Source: Oligoflexia bacterium (GTDB lineage: Bacteria > Bdellovibrionota_C > UBA2361 > JBGSMV01). From it: a DNA stretch of 39,299 nucleotides. The first letter of the stretch is position 1, and every line of letters starts with the position of its first letter. The notes beneath the pieces are model-generated. The model was not told the origin of the DNA and did not search any database. It worked only from the letters and a program-made list of their open reading frames with translations. A program made the translations under genes and the position numbers. Of this stretch, positions 32,010-39,299 are shown one piece after another. The stretch is from assembly GCA_019694515.1 (NCBI GenBank), contig JAIBBU010000029.1, positions 1 to 39,299 of the forward strand, in the 5' to 3' direction.

Positions 32010-32498
32010 ATGAGTCCGGTTGCTTTGGATGCCTATAGCTGGCCATTGGATTTGCTTGGTCGGGTGCATGTATTGGCTGTGATGCTGCCGGCGGGGTTGT
32101 TGCTTGCCACGTTCATTGCTGTGGCCACTTCCAAGTCAGAAGAGCGGAGCGGGTTCATCCTTAGTTGTTTGAGCGCCGCAATCGTCATCGTCCTAGCGTC
32201 GATCGTGAGCGGTTACGCATGCCTCACGTACTCCGCCAGGGCAGTGCCCCGGGCTGACCAGTTGTTGATTGAGTGGCACCACTGGGCAGGCTGGTCTTTG
32301 CTAGTGCCTGTTTTGACAGCATACATTTTCGCGCGCAGACGAAGTGCGACTGCGGGAGCAATACCCAGCGTCGGTTTGAATTTGGCAATGCTAGTGGCCC
32401 TAATTGCTTGTGCGCTGTGCGTGCGCTATGGAGTTCTACTCTCCAGAGGTTCGCAGTACTTCAGCTCAGTGCAGCGCTTGTCGGTTAACCCTCAGTAG
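32010..32498 (+). CDS. Small four-helix membrane protein (DUF2231-like)
   Basis: The protein has 162 residues from ATG 32010, which has a GGGGGA site 6 nt upstream; an earlier in-frame ATG at 31929 lacks one. Four hydrophobic segments are visible. The first begins LLGRVHVLAVMLPAGLLLA, which resembles the LGRLHPLLVHFPIALLLA start of DUF2231 and related cytochrome-associated membrane proteins. A paired His in EWHHWAG could bind a haem or metal. A TAAAAT box at 31978-31983 may be the -10. Its 3' end overlaps the end of the convergent lipoprotein gene by 7 bp. The function is not known. Confidence 0.6.
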   Translation: MSPVALDAYSWPLDLLGRVHVLAVMLPAGLLLATFIAVATSKSEERSGFILSCLSAAIVIVLASIVSGYACLTYSARAVPRADQLLIEWHHWAGWSLLVPVLTAYIFARRRSATAGAIPSVGLNLAMLVALIACALCVRYGVLLSRGSQYFSSVQRLSVNPQ

Positions 32499-33355
32499 AC
32501 GAATTCCGTGCGCTGACAGCCGTTCTGGACGATGTACGAGTCAGTGCCGTCCGGCCAGCGATACGGGAGTCCCGACGATTCATCGAAAATCTGCACAGTT
32601 GCTCGACCATATGCGCAGCCGGGCTTTTGAGCACGGGCCGTAGTGCAACGCCCATTTCCCGCTCCGAAATTGGGGAGATGCTCGCCATTGACCACTACAT
32701 CGGCATCACAAGGATTGGCATGTATGACCAGTTTGCCCGTGTTAAATTGGCTGTCTGCTGCAGGCTTCCATAAAAAGTCGGTGATATCACCCGCAAATTT
32801 CTTGCCCGAGCTTTCCAGTAAAGCCTCGTAGCAAGGCGCAATCAGTTCTTCCTTGCAGCTTCCATAGCCTTGAATGTTGTCGACGAAGCCGCTTGTGATC
32901 AGTTGCTCGGAGACGCTGGCGCCTGCCGAGGTAATAAGTTGCCCAGCAGTCCCAAGTCCGCCTCCGGGCAGGGTAACGGAGCAGGTAGAGGTTGCCCGGA
33001 ACAGATAGAGGTTCCCGGAGGTGAGAGACTTTAGCTTATTAATTGCAGCCTTACGCGCTATCGATGAGCTGGTTTGTCCCATCGCATGCAGCTGTAGGAG
33101 TTCACGACCGGCTTTAGTTTGAATTATGACGACATTCGAGTCTACCACTTCGGCCACGGTAACCAGTTCACCATCTCCAAAGCCTGGAGAATTTTTGAGT
33201 TCGTCCTGCACCACCCCGCAGCTGGTGCGGATGTCGCCCGAAGCGCTGCCCGGGTTGTCGCCGCTATTATCCTCGGAATCACTAGAAGATTTGGTGCAGC
33301 TGGCGGCAGCAAAAAGGAAACAAATCAGCGAAAGTTTGCACAGTTTGGATAACAT
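32492..33355 (-). CDS. Lipoprotein with degenerate nuclease-like (SNase-type) fold
   Basis: The 287-residue protein has a lipobox AASC (lipidated C20) after a good signal peptide. ATG 33355 is supported by AGAGG 5 nt upstream. After a Ser/Gly/Asp-rich linker (about 21-45) the region of about 55-180 resembles a staphylococcal-nuclease OB-fold: ELVTVAEVVDSNVVIIQT, ELLQLHAMG in the place of the VRLIGIDTPE strand, and GQLITSAGASVSEQLITSGF in the place of GRLLAYV...NEELVREGYA. The catalytic Arg, Glu and Asp are not visible, so it is probably a binding domain rather than an enzyme. Several cysteines in the C-terminal third may pair. The fold call is a visual inference. A hairpin lies in its leader. 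Confidence 0.65.
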   Translation of the reverse strand: MLSKLCKLSLICFLFAAASCTKSSSDSEDNSGDNPGSASGDIRTSCGVVQDELKNSPGFGDGELVTVAEVVDSNVVIIQTKAGRELLQLHAMGQTSSSIARKAAINKLKSLTSGNLYLFRATSTCSVTLPGGGLGTAGQLITSAGASVSEQLITSGFVDNIQGYGSCKEELIAPCYEALLESSGKKFAGDITDFLWKPAADSQFNTGKLVIHANPCDADVVVNGEHLPNFGAGNGRCTTARAQKPGCAYGRATVQIFDESSGLPYRWPDGTDSYIVQNGCQRTEFVY

Positions 33356-33390
33356 TCTTGCCTCTCTTAAAATCGCGCCAAACATCTTGG

Positions 33391-33408
33391 GGCAAAGCCA
33401 ACTTTGCC
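33391..33408 (-). other. Perfect hairpin in the leader between the ATPase and lipoprotein genes
   Basis: On the minus strand GGCAAAG and CTTTGCC form a 7-bp stem around TTGG. It lies 36 nt before ATG 33355 and 65 nt after the ATPase stop. No T-tract follows, so it may be an RNA structure or a weak terminator of the ATPase operon. Confidence 0.35.
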
Positions 33409-33472
33409 TGCGCCAGCTGCGTCCCCCCTGGTTAGTACCTCACCAGGACTGGAGCGATGGACCATTAAGACA

Positions 33473-34753
33473 TTACTTTTTATCGCTCGGCCAGGCCAGA
33501 TCCTTTACTAGATCTTGCATCTGTTTCAGCGTTTCATCGCGACTATAAGCCCGATCAAGGGGCTGGCTGGCAAAGTTATGTAATTGCGGCTCGAGATTTA
33601 GCATGCGCTCCAACTCTCGATCCGGTTTGCCCCCTAAGGTAATCATGTCGCGTTCGCGTTCAAGCCGCTGATTCATTTTTAGGATGCTGCGGCGACAGCA
33701 TTCGGTTTCCCGGTCCAGCAAAGTCAAAGCAAGCCGGGAGATTGAGCGGGTTAGATCAATCGCTGGCCAGCGGCCGCGCACCGCAAGTTCGGGGGAAAGG
33801 ACGATGTGGCCATCCAGAAGGCTCTTAATTTCATCAGCCAACGGGTCCGGGTCATGCGCGTCCGCGGTTAAGACCGAATAAATAGCGCTGATCGCGCCCT
33901 TTTCGGCGGTGCCGGCGCGCTCGAGCAGCCGGGGTAGCTCGGTGAATACGGCAGAAGTTAGGCCCGCCCGTACCGGCATCTCTCCGGCCGCCAGCCCGAC
34001 ATCACGAATCGCACGAGCTGTGCGAGTAAGGGAGTCGATCAAGAGCAATACGTGCTTTCCCGCGGCCCGATAATGCTCTGCGATTGCGGTGGCAGTATAA
34101 GGAGCGTACATTCTGCGCAGCGCACTTTCATCGCTTGTCGATACGACCACGACGCAGCGTCGTAAGCCATCCTCGCCAAGCCCATGCTGGATAAACTCTT
34201 GAACTTCGCGTCCGCGCTCCCCGACCAAACCCACCACGATTAGATCGGCGGTAGTGTTTCTGGCCAGCATGCTAAGTAGAGTCGATTTGCCGCACCCCGC
34301 CGAGGCAAAAATGCCAGTACGCTGCCCGATTCCGAGCGGCAACAGACCGTCGATCACCTTAACGCCGGTATGTAGCGGAGTCGCGATTGGAGTACGGCTG
34401 AGCGGCCGGGGCGGGGGCGAGGAGAGCGGTAGCTCGATCTTGCAGTCGGCTCCGACGGAATTCATTGGCCTTCCGAAGGCGTCCAGTACGCAGCCGCATG
34501 GTTTCTCAGGGATGAATATTGAGGGAGGCTTTAGACTATTAAAGACTGCGGCGCCCATCTTGATGCCGGAGAAATCATCGAACGGAGCCAGGATTACGGT
34601 GTCAGCATGGAGCGCGAGAACTTGAGCCGGAATGCGGCGATTGCCAAGCTCTAGATGGCAAAGATCCCCGAGCTGTGCCATTGGCAGACGTGCTTTTACT
34701 ACGGGCCCGCGTGTCGATATCAGCTCACCCTGAATTACGTAGGATTGTTTCAT
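33473..34753 (-). CDS. Type III export ATPase, FliI/SctN family
   Basis: The 426-residue protein powers protein unfolding and entry into a flagellar or injectisome export channel. It has the F1-beta-like core: Walker A SAGCGKST (K156), GLVGERGRE (E179), LLIDSLTR and LDGHIVLS. Several blocks are nearer to injectisome SctN than to flagellar FliI: VIDGLL before the P-loop, GIFASAGCGKS, ARAIRDVGLAAGE and DPLADEIKSLLDGH. The C-terminal AYxxG block of FliI is missing. The start overlaps the stop of the SctL/FliH gene (ATGA). Given flgE in the window, a flagellar role is possible; the sequence alone does not settle it. The family is certain, the subfamily is not. Confidence 0.93.
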   Translation of the reverse strand: MKQSYVIQGELISTRGPVVKARLPMAQLGDLCHLELGNRRIPAQVLALHADTVILAPFDDFSGIKMGAAVFNSLKPPSIFIPEKPCGCVLDAFGRPMNSVGADCKIELPLSSPPPRPLSRTPIATPLHTGVKVIDGLLPLGIGQRTGIFASAGCGKSTLLSMLARNTTADLIVVGLVGERGREVQEFIQHGLGEDGLRRCVVVVSTSDESALRRMYAPYTATAIAEHYRAAGKHVLLLIDSLTRTARAIRDVGLAAGEMPVRAGLTSAVFTELPRLLERAGTAEKGAISAIYSVLTADAHDPDPLADEIKSLLDGHIVLSPELAVRGRWPAIDLTRSISRLALTLLDRETECCRRSILKMNQRLERERDMITLGGKPDRELERMLNLEPQLHNFASQPLDRAYSRDETLKQMQDLVKDLAWPSDKK

Positions 34754-35382
34754 GGAGAATTAGTTCGATCCAACCTCTCAAGCTCGGGGGAGAATTTTCG
34801 AAGGGTATCCTCTCTTACCTGTTCCAGAGTTAGATAAGGATCGATCTTGATGGTGCCGGCCGGCAGCTGGAGAATCGCACATCCGCGTTCGAGCTTCGGC
34901 TCTACCGCTAACTCACAATCGTAGAGCTGTGATTGGCTCTGGGCTCTTAGTTGTTCGTAATCGATAGGATTGACCAGTAGAACGCGTCGGGTGCTGCACC
35001 GCAGTTCATCTAAGAGCGTGCCGACCCGTGTTCGCACCCCGTCCGAGTTGATCGAAATTTCCGTTTCTAGAATTTCAGCTGCGACGCGCAGCGCAATTTC
35101 CGTGCAATCCCGGGCTGCCTGTCTGAGATGCGCTTGATAGATCTTCTCGGCCTCGACCGCTGTGCTCAGCCGGAGTTTGGCGCAGAGGTAGCGAAGCCGC
35201 GATTCACGGTGACGACGCCAGCGCTTTCGGGTGCGCCAAAAATACTGCGCTAATTCCGCCCGAACACTTTTTTGAAGGTTCAGTGCTTGCGCCCGCGCTA
35301 ACGTCGTGACGTTACGCGCAGAGGCCATCCACATCTCGGTTTCTCCGTTTGCTCCGATAGGGGCAAATCGTGCCTTTATCAT
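34750..35382 (-). CDS. FliH/SctL-type stator protein of the export ATPase
   Basis: The 210-residue protein has a basic, helical N-terminal half with a long charged heptad-like region (about 25-95) and a C-terminal domain with RDCTEIALRVAAEILETEI, then DCELAVEPKLERGCAILQLPAGTIKIDPYLTLEQVRE. These match the FliH/SctL C-terminus, including the 'GCxxxxxxGxIdxxxxxQ' pattern, that binds the ATPase. It is located directly before the ATPase gene with a 4-bp ATGA overlap, as in most flagellar and injectisome operons. The start also overlaps the end of a short upstream frame. It probably anchors the ATPase hexamer to the sorting ring. The SctL/FliH distinction cannot be made here. Confidence 0.8.
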   Translation of the reverse strand: MIKARFAPIGANGETEMWMASARNVTTLARAQALNLQKSVRAELAQYFWRTRKRWRRHRESRLRYLCAKLRLSTAVEAEKIYQAHLRQAARDCTEIALRVAAEILETEISINSDGVRTRVGTLLDELRCSTRRVLLVNPIDYEQLRAQSQSQLYDCELAVEPKLERGCAILQLPAGTIKIDPYLTLEQVREDTLRKFSPELERLDRTNSP

Positions 35383-35606
35383 ATCGAAACGAGGTCAGAA
35401 TCGTCTAATCGAAGCTTCAAATATTTGTTCGAGATGGCGTTCGAATTGCTCGTGCGACCACGTTCAAGAAAACGGAGCTGGTAGCGATGCGCGCAAGTCA
35501 TTCTGTCTCCCATTGAGCAGCGTAAGATCCGCTGGGGAAAGCGCCCCTTAAGTGGATCAATCAAGTTTATAGTTCCAGTTGTCAGTCTGTCCTGAGCGAG
35601 GGCCAC
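35379..35606 (-). CDS. Possible small gene between murJ and the SctL/FliH gene
   Basis: A 75-residue frame opens at a GTG at 35606 and ends with an ATGA overlap of the stator gene, so translation could be coupled. An internal ATG at 35501 has a GGGAG site 5 nt upstream, which would give a 40-residue product. Neither form resembles a protein that I know; the sequence is rich in Arg and Asn. It may be a real small partner, a leader peptide, or the remnant of a former export gene. The 4-bp overlap is the only strong argument for it. Confidence 0.35.
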   Translation of the reverse strand: MALAQDRLTTGTINLIDPLKGRFPQRILRCSMGDRMTCAHRYQLRFLERGRTSNSNAISNKYLKLRLDDSDLVSI

Positions 35607-35644
35607 ACTAAAGATCGCGTCCAGGCCCGGTACTCCGATAACCT

Positions 35645-37270
35645 CTAGCGTCTAATGGTTCGGCGAATCAGCGCTAAAGTTTCCTGCGTTTCTTGGGATT
35701 TGAATACTAGGGTGATTGCAAGGTAAGTGATGGCAGCGAGGGGCAAAGCTAGGATGGCGCGAGTAAGTGGGTGTCCGATATTAACCAGCAAGTTAGGGAT
35801 CCATACTATTGGCAATGCTCCTAAGAGGCTACGCCAGGAACTAGCGACAAATCTGTCGAGGTCTAATCCCTTGCGGGAAACTACAAGCAGAATCGCGGCT
35901 GAAAAAGCGAAAGCGCTAGATAGACTTGAGGCCAGTCCAAGTCCAATATGGTGAAAATTCGCACCAAATTGATCAAAGCCGAGGGTGTGTTGGAGGGTCA
36001 GCAGCGTGCCTCCAAAGCCTTCTTGATGTGCTGGCGGCCCCATGAAGAACAGTGCCACGGGTATATTCACAAGAAGCGCACCCAGCCCGATTAATGATGG
36101 TGAGAGGGTGTCCTTTTTGGCCATAAGTGAGCGCACCAGCATAGAATGGCAGCTGGTGAACCAAAGTCCGATTGACATCGCTTGCACGGCGGCAGAGGCC
36201 ATTTCTGTGTCGTGCGGTGAGAAGGCTCCGCGCTGAAAAAGAATCGCAATCAACTCGGGCGCGAATGCGAAAATAAAAACTGCGATAGGCATGATGACAA
36301 AGCTGGTATAACGCAAGGAATTGCCGAGGGTGGCTGAGAAATCAGCATGTTCGCCCCGTGCCGAGGCCCCAGAAAGTAGAGGCAACAGCACTGTAGCCAG
36401 TGCAATTGAAAAAATTCCAATTGGAAGCTGGATTAGCCGATCGGCATAGTAGAGCCAAGAAACGCTGCCGGGATCAAGCAGCGAAGCGAGGAGCGTATTT
36501 AGAAAAGTTGTTACTTGGTAGATGGCCGAACCCAGAAGGGCTGGCAGCATGAGTTTAAGCAGCTCCTTGGTAATCGGGGTAAAAAATCTAAGGGCTGGAC
36601 GTACAAGCAGATCGACTCGAATCAGCGGGGGAACTTGCACAAGCACCTGTGCAATCCCTCCGGCGAGTACGGAGTATGCGAGTATTCTAACTCCGAGTTC
36701 GGGGGCATAGAGGGCCGCGATCAACGCGCCGCCTACTAACACCATATTCATCACGACCTGGGCGAAGGCCGCCGTGCCAAAGATCTTCATGGAGTTTAAA
36801 ACGCCGCCTAGAAGAGCCACAAAACTCACAAATATGATGTACGGCATCATGATTCGTGTAAGGGTGATGCTTAGCTCTGTCTTGCCCGGGATGCTCTCAA
36901 AGCCAGGCGCGAAAAGGGTCACGATTGGCTCAGCAAACAGCACTCCCAAAATAGTTAAGAGCGTGGTTGCGATAATCAGCAAGCCGGAGATCTCCTGAAA
37001 GGCGAGGCGCGCTTGCGTTTTGCCCTTTGCCAGTTCTCCGGAAAAAATCGGCACGAAGGCCGAAGTAAATGCACCTTCGGCGACAACACTTCGCAGTAGA
37101 TTCGGAATACGAAAAGCGACATAGAAAGCATCGGCGAACAAGCCCGAGCCGAATAACCGCGCAACTAGGAGATCACGTACGAAACCTATCAGCCGGCTGA
37201 GTAGAGTGAATGCGCCGACAATTCCGGTTCCACGAAGCAGAGAGGAGTTGTTAGTATGGCCCACAGACAT
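35645..37270 (-). CDS. murJ: Lipid II flippase MurJ
   Basis: MurJ turns lipid II across the inner membrane for peptidoglycan synthesis. The protein of about 541 residues has the MVF/MOP layout of 14 hydrophobic segments. The N-terminus carries the family marks LSRLIGFVRDLLVARLFG, ADAFYVAFRIPNLLRSVVAEGAF and SAFVPIFS, with Arg residues in the central cavity, plus the later LYYADRLIQLPIGIF block. ATG 37270 is preferred; the frame reaches a TTG two codons earlier. It is the first gene of a minus-strand set that continues with a small frame, the stator and the export ATPase. A murJ-flagellar gene link also exists in enterobacteria (murJ/mviN beside flgN-flgM). Confidence 0.95.
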   Translation of the reverse strand: MSVGHTNNSSLLRGTGIVGAFTLLSRLIGFVRDLLVARLFGSGLFADAFYVAFRIPNLLRSVVAEGAFTSAFVPIFSGELAKGKTQARLAFQEISGLLIIATTLLTILGVLFAEPIVTLFAPGFESIPGKTELSITLTRIMMPYIIFVSFVALLGGVLNSMKIFGTAAFAQVVMNMVLVGGALIAALYAPELGVRILAYSVLAGGIAQVLVQVPPLIRVDLLVRPALRFFTPITKELLKLMLPALLGSAIYQVTTFLNTLLASLLDPGSVSWLYYADRLIQLPIGIFSIALATVLLPLLSGASARGEHADFSATLGNSLRYTSFVIMPIAVFIFAFAPELIAILFQRGAFSPHDTEMASAAVQAMSIGLWFTSCHSMLVRSLMAKKDTLSPSLIGLGALLVNIPVALFFMGPPAHQEGFGGTLLTLQHTLGFDQFGANFHHIGLGLASSLSSAFAFSAAILLVVSRKGLDLDRFVASSWRSLLGALPIVWIPNLLVNIGHPLTRAILALPLAAITYLAITLVFKSQETQETLALIRRTIRR

Positions 37271-37316
37271 GCTCAATCATGATTGCTGAGCTAGATTTCT
37301 TTGACCAGGGCGTTTT

Positions 37317-37775
37317 TCATCCTTCGGGGACGATCAGAACGGGGCAAGGCGCTTCATGTGCTACCTTTGCAGTGACGCTTCCCAGAATCATGCGTGCTAA
37401 GCCGGAGCGGCCATGTCGTGAGATGATCAGATACTTGGCGCCACGCTCTCTCACATAGTTAACGATTTCGGCGTGCACCGGCCCGTGGGCTTCGCATACC
37501 ACAGTCTCGTAATCCAGTCCGTGCAGTGCCCCGTCGGCCAGCTTGTCAAGTTCTGAGCGCACACGTTGGGCTACCTGCTTCTGAATTGCGGGATCGGGAA
37601 GTACAGGAAAATCCATGGCGCCCACCATCGCGGCTTGGGAAAGATCTTCCACGATGGTCAGGACTATTATGTGAGCGTGCAGAGCTTGTGCGAGTTCTCT
37701 AGCAGGGCCAAAGGCCTTGAGCGACTGTTCAGATAGATCCGTAGTGACGACGATTGCCGGCAGCTCAGTTCCCAT
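37317..37775 (-). CDS. Universal stress protein, UspA family
   Basis: The 152-residue protein has one Usp domain. The N-terminal strand IVVTTDLSEQS and the C-terminal nucleotide loop HGRSGLARMILGSV are complete, except that the first Gly of the ATP-binding GxxG motif is Ser (SRHG), so ATP binding may be altered. The start ATG has an AGGAG site 6 nt upstream; this site lies within a small inverted repeat (GTTCT...AGAAC) that could hide it. The gene is only 46 bp upstream of murJ on the same strand, so the two may be co-transcribed. It should act in the cytoplasm during stress; the exact partner is unknown. Confidence 0.93.
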   Translation of the reverse strand: MGTELPAIVVTTDLSEQSLKAFGPARELAQALHAHIIVLTIVEDLSQAAMVGAMDFPVLPDPAIQKQVAQRVRSELDKLADGALHGLDYETVVCEAHGPVHAEIVNYVRERGAKYLIISRHGRSGLARMILGSVTAKVAHEAPCPVLIVPEG

Positions 37776-37778
37776 AAA

Positions 37779-37791
37779 GTTCTCCTAGAAC
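37779..37791 (-). other. Small inverted repeat over the UspA ribosome-binding site
   Basis: GTTCT and AGAAC pair around AGG, and the AGGAG site lies across the loop and the 3' arm, 3 nt before ATG 37775. The stem is only 5 bp, so any masking of the site would be weak. Confidence 0.25.
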
Positions 37792-37924
37792 TCAACCATA
37801 AACGAACAGTCGAACGCCCCCGCGATTTAACTCAGCTGTCCAGGGTCAAAACAGCGCTCCTGCCATGATTATAAAGCAGCTAGCGTCAGCGTAGCTCTCT
37901 CATGATACAAGATCCAGTGCTGAG

Positions 37925-38833
37925 ATGAGTAAGCTGATCTGGTTAGTAAATTTGCGTTCTGGAGGCGGGGCCGGCGTGCGCGTACTGGATGCGCTGCGGC
38001 CATTTTGTGGAGGGCGCCTAAGCGCACAGGAACTTGATTTAGCGAATCCCGCCGCACAGCTGGAAATGTCGCAAGTCAGCGATCGAGTGATTATTGCTGG
38101 AGGGGATGGTACCGTATCTCGCTTACTGCCACATTTAATGCGTCTCCCGCGAGCAGTGGGAGTCTTTCCCCTCGGTACTGGAAATGATTTGGCTCGCGAG
38201 CTGGGAAGCATTGGGTTAGCCAGCCGTCCCCCCAGCGAATGGATCGAGCACTTCCAGCGGGCGAGCGTGAGCAATCTTTCCATTTGGGAGGTGCAATATG
38301 CATCTTATTCCGGATTATTTTGCTGCTATCTTTCGTGCGGTTTTGATGCGTTAGTTTGCGCAGGGTACGATCGACGCCGCAGTTGGGCGCGACAACCGGC
38401 AGCCATTGATGAGCCGTTGTGGCTGCGCCGCGCTGAATACTTAAAATGCGCGTTGCGTGCATTGAGATCGCCAGCATTGTCGGAGATTAATGTGAGATCT
38501 GATGTTAGGGAGATGGTATGGCGTCCGCTGCGTGCCGTGATATTTGCTAATATTAAATCTTATATGGGCATCGGCTGGTCAAATTCTAGCAGCGATGCTT
38601 TCGATGATTTGCTTGAGAGCATCCCAGTGAGGAGCATACTGGACTATTTTCGCATGTTAGCGATGCGTCGGGGATTTGGACGGGGGGCTACAGCAGTGCA
38701 GGGATCTCAATTTTCGGTAGAAGGCCTCGATCCCGGTGTTAGTATCCAAGCCGACGGAGAGCCGCTGCCTGTCTTTAGTGGCAATAGCTTACAAGTTCGG
38801 CGCGTGGGCGGAATGAAAGTCTTAGTTGCTTAA
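37925..38833 (+). CDS. Diacylglycerol kinase-family lipid kinase
   Basis: The 302-residue protein has the DAGK catalytic fold: the N-terminal strand IWLVNLRSGGGAG, the nucleotide loop GGDGT (59-63), and the PLGTGNDLAR block (GTGND at 84-88). The second, beta-rich domain has ANIKSYMGIG and ends with QADGEPLPV, as in bacterial lipid kinases. It would phosphorylate diacylglycerol, sphingoid bases or a related lipid at the inner membrane. The residues of the nucleotide site are present, so activity is expected; the lipid is unknown. No ribosome-binding site is visible. It is divergent from the UspA gene, with 149 bp between them. Confidence 0.88.
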   Translation: MSKLIWLVNLRSGGGAGVRVLDALRPFCGGRLSAQELDLANPAAQLEMSQVSDRVIIAGGDGTVSRLLPHLMRLPRAVGVFPLGTGNDLARELGSIGLASRPPSEWIEHFQRASVSNLSIWEVQYASYSGLFCCYLSCGFDALVCAGYDRRRSWARQPAAIDEPLWLRRAEYLKCALRALRSPALSEINVRSDVREMVWRPLRAVIFANIKSYMGIGWSNSSSDAFDDLLESIPVRSILDYFRMLAMRRGFGRGATAVQGSQFSVEGLDPGVSIQADGEPLPVFSGNSLQVRRVGGMKVLVA

Positions 38834-38854
38834 GCCTAGAACGGGCCATAAGAT
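38826..38854 (+). promoter_or_regulatory. Sigma-70-type promoter of the last gene, probably leaderless
   Basis: A -35 TTGCTT (38826-38831) overlaps the end of the lipid kinase gene. A 17-bp spacer and -10 TAAGAT (38849-38854) follow, 6 nt before ATG 38861. No ribosome-binding site is present. Confidence 0.5.
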
Positions 38855-38860
38855 CCGGTT

Positions 38861-39268
38861 ATGATCTTCAAACGAAAAACTCACAAACTTCCAAATTTTC
38901 CTCCGACAGTCCGGCCTACCTTCGAAAAGCTTAGTGAAGCTTTGCCGGTCGAGAACATCGAAGCGTATCGGGGGGAGGTGGATCAGGAGTTAGCGCGTAT
39001 AGAAAAGGAAGCTAAGGATAACGATCTGATCAATGTGCATCTGGCGCGACAAATAGCCGAGCGTTGCCACGTCCTGCTTGCTCGTTATCACGAGTTTCCG
39101 GTTAAACTGCAGGCCAAGATTGTTGGAGCAATCCGATATTTCGCGTTATCGCACGACTCTTTTTCTGAAAAGCACTTTGCTTCGGGCTTTGATGACGACG
39201 CTAAGGTAATGAATTTTGTGCTGGAAGAGTTGGGTCTCGACGATCAGTTCATCGATCTCGATATGTAA
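38861..39268 (+). CDS. DUF1232/YkvA-like small protein
   Basis: The 135-residue protein has a basic N-terminus, a central helical region (about 25-85) and a C-terminal segment VGAIRYFALSHDSFSEKHFASGFDDDAKVMNFVLEEL cut here into pieces: IRYFALSHD, FASGFDDD and NFVLEELG. This recalls DUF1232/YkvA, whose core is 'YFxxPxDxIPDxxxxxGyxDDaxv'. The Pro and Ile of the core are changed, so it is a divergent member at best. It is less hydrophobic than usual and is probably not membrane-inserted. It follows the lipid kinase by 27 bp but seems to have its own leaderless promoter. Function is unknown. Confidence 0.6.
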   Translation: MIFKRKTHKLPNFPPTVRPTFEKLSEALPVENIEAYRGEVDQELARIEKEAKDNDLINVHLARQIAERCHVLLARYHEFPVKLQAKIVGAIRYFALSHDSFSEKHFASGFDDDAKVMNFVLEELGLDDQFIDLDM

Positions 39269-39299
39269 AGATCGCAGAATATAAAACGGGCGCTTCGAT

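Overview
The window looks like the chromosome of a Gram-negative, flagellated bacterium of moderate GC content. The evidence is several lipoprotein and Sec signal peptides, an IHF-type histone-like protein, a flagellar hook protein, a FliI/SctN export ATPase with its FliH/SctL stator, a PilB/GspE-type ATPase, a Flp-like pilin and many two-component proteins. The mix (IHF, sigma-54- and sigma-28-like promoters, a Ser/Thr kinase with CHASE2, an HDOD-like protein) would suit a deltaproteobacterial or Bdellovibrionota/SAR324-like lineage. That placement is an inference and is not proven here. I see no tRNA, rRNA, CRISPR array, insertion sequence or prophage; the region reads as chromosomal backbone with several poorly described genes.

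Layout. Positions 1-7.5 kb are a plus-strand run: a family-39 glycosyltransferase overlapping a GspE/PilB ATPase fused to a receiver domain, a single-domain response regulator, an archaeal/eukaryote-type prolyl-tRNA synthetase, and the tRNA hydroxylase TrhO. At 7.5-12 kb there are two signalling proteins: a minus-strand hybrid kinase (CHASE-like sensor, PAS, HisKA, HATPase, REC, HPt) and a divergent REC-HisKA-HATPase protein. At 12-16 kb lies a tight operon of two M16 peptidase subunits, one catalytic and one without its zinc motif, plus an OmpA-like lipoprotein, followed by a small unknown protein and a good terminator. At 16-20 kb are an IHF-alpha-like gene (minus), an AT-rich divergent region with 9-bp iterons, an HDOD-like gene, a secreted protein and an HD-domain protein. 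At 20-23 kb a CHASE2 Ser/Thr kinase is followed by a Flp-like pilin. At 23-27 kb are a SNF2/SWIM helicase and a small secreted protein.

At 27-31 kb there are a UPF0104-type membrane protein, the hook protein FlgE with a near-consensus sigma-54 promoter, and RtcB. At 31-33.4 kb are small envelope genes. At 33.4-37.3 kb a minus-strand set, murJ-orf-SctL/FliH-SctN/FliI, is linked by ATGA overlaps in its last three members. The window closes with a universal stress protein, a diacylglycerol-kinase-family lipid kinase and a DUF1232-like protein.

The main new signals are regulatory and architectural. Four genes have a plausible -35/-10 pair ending exactly 6 nt before the ATG, which predicts leaderless mRNAs. 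A TAAC-N15-GCCGATAA sigma-28-type promoter precedes the pilin, and the same GCCGATAA octamer stands in front of two signalling genes. The export ATPase has motifs nearer to injectisome SctN than to flagellar FliI and sits behind murJ. All promoter calls are by eye and untested.
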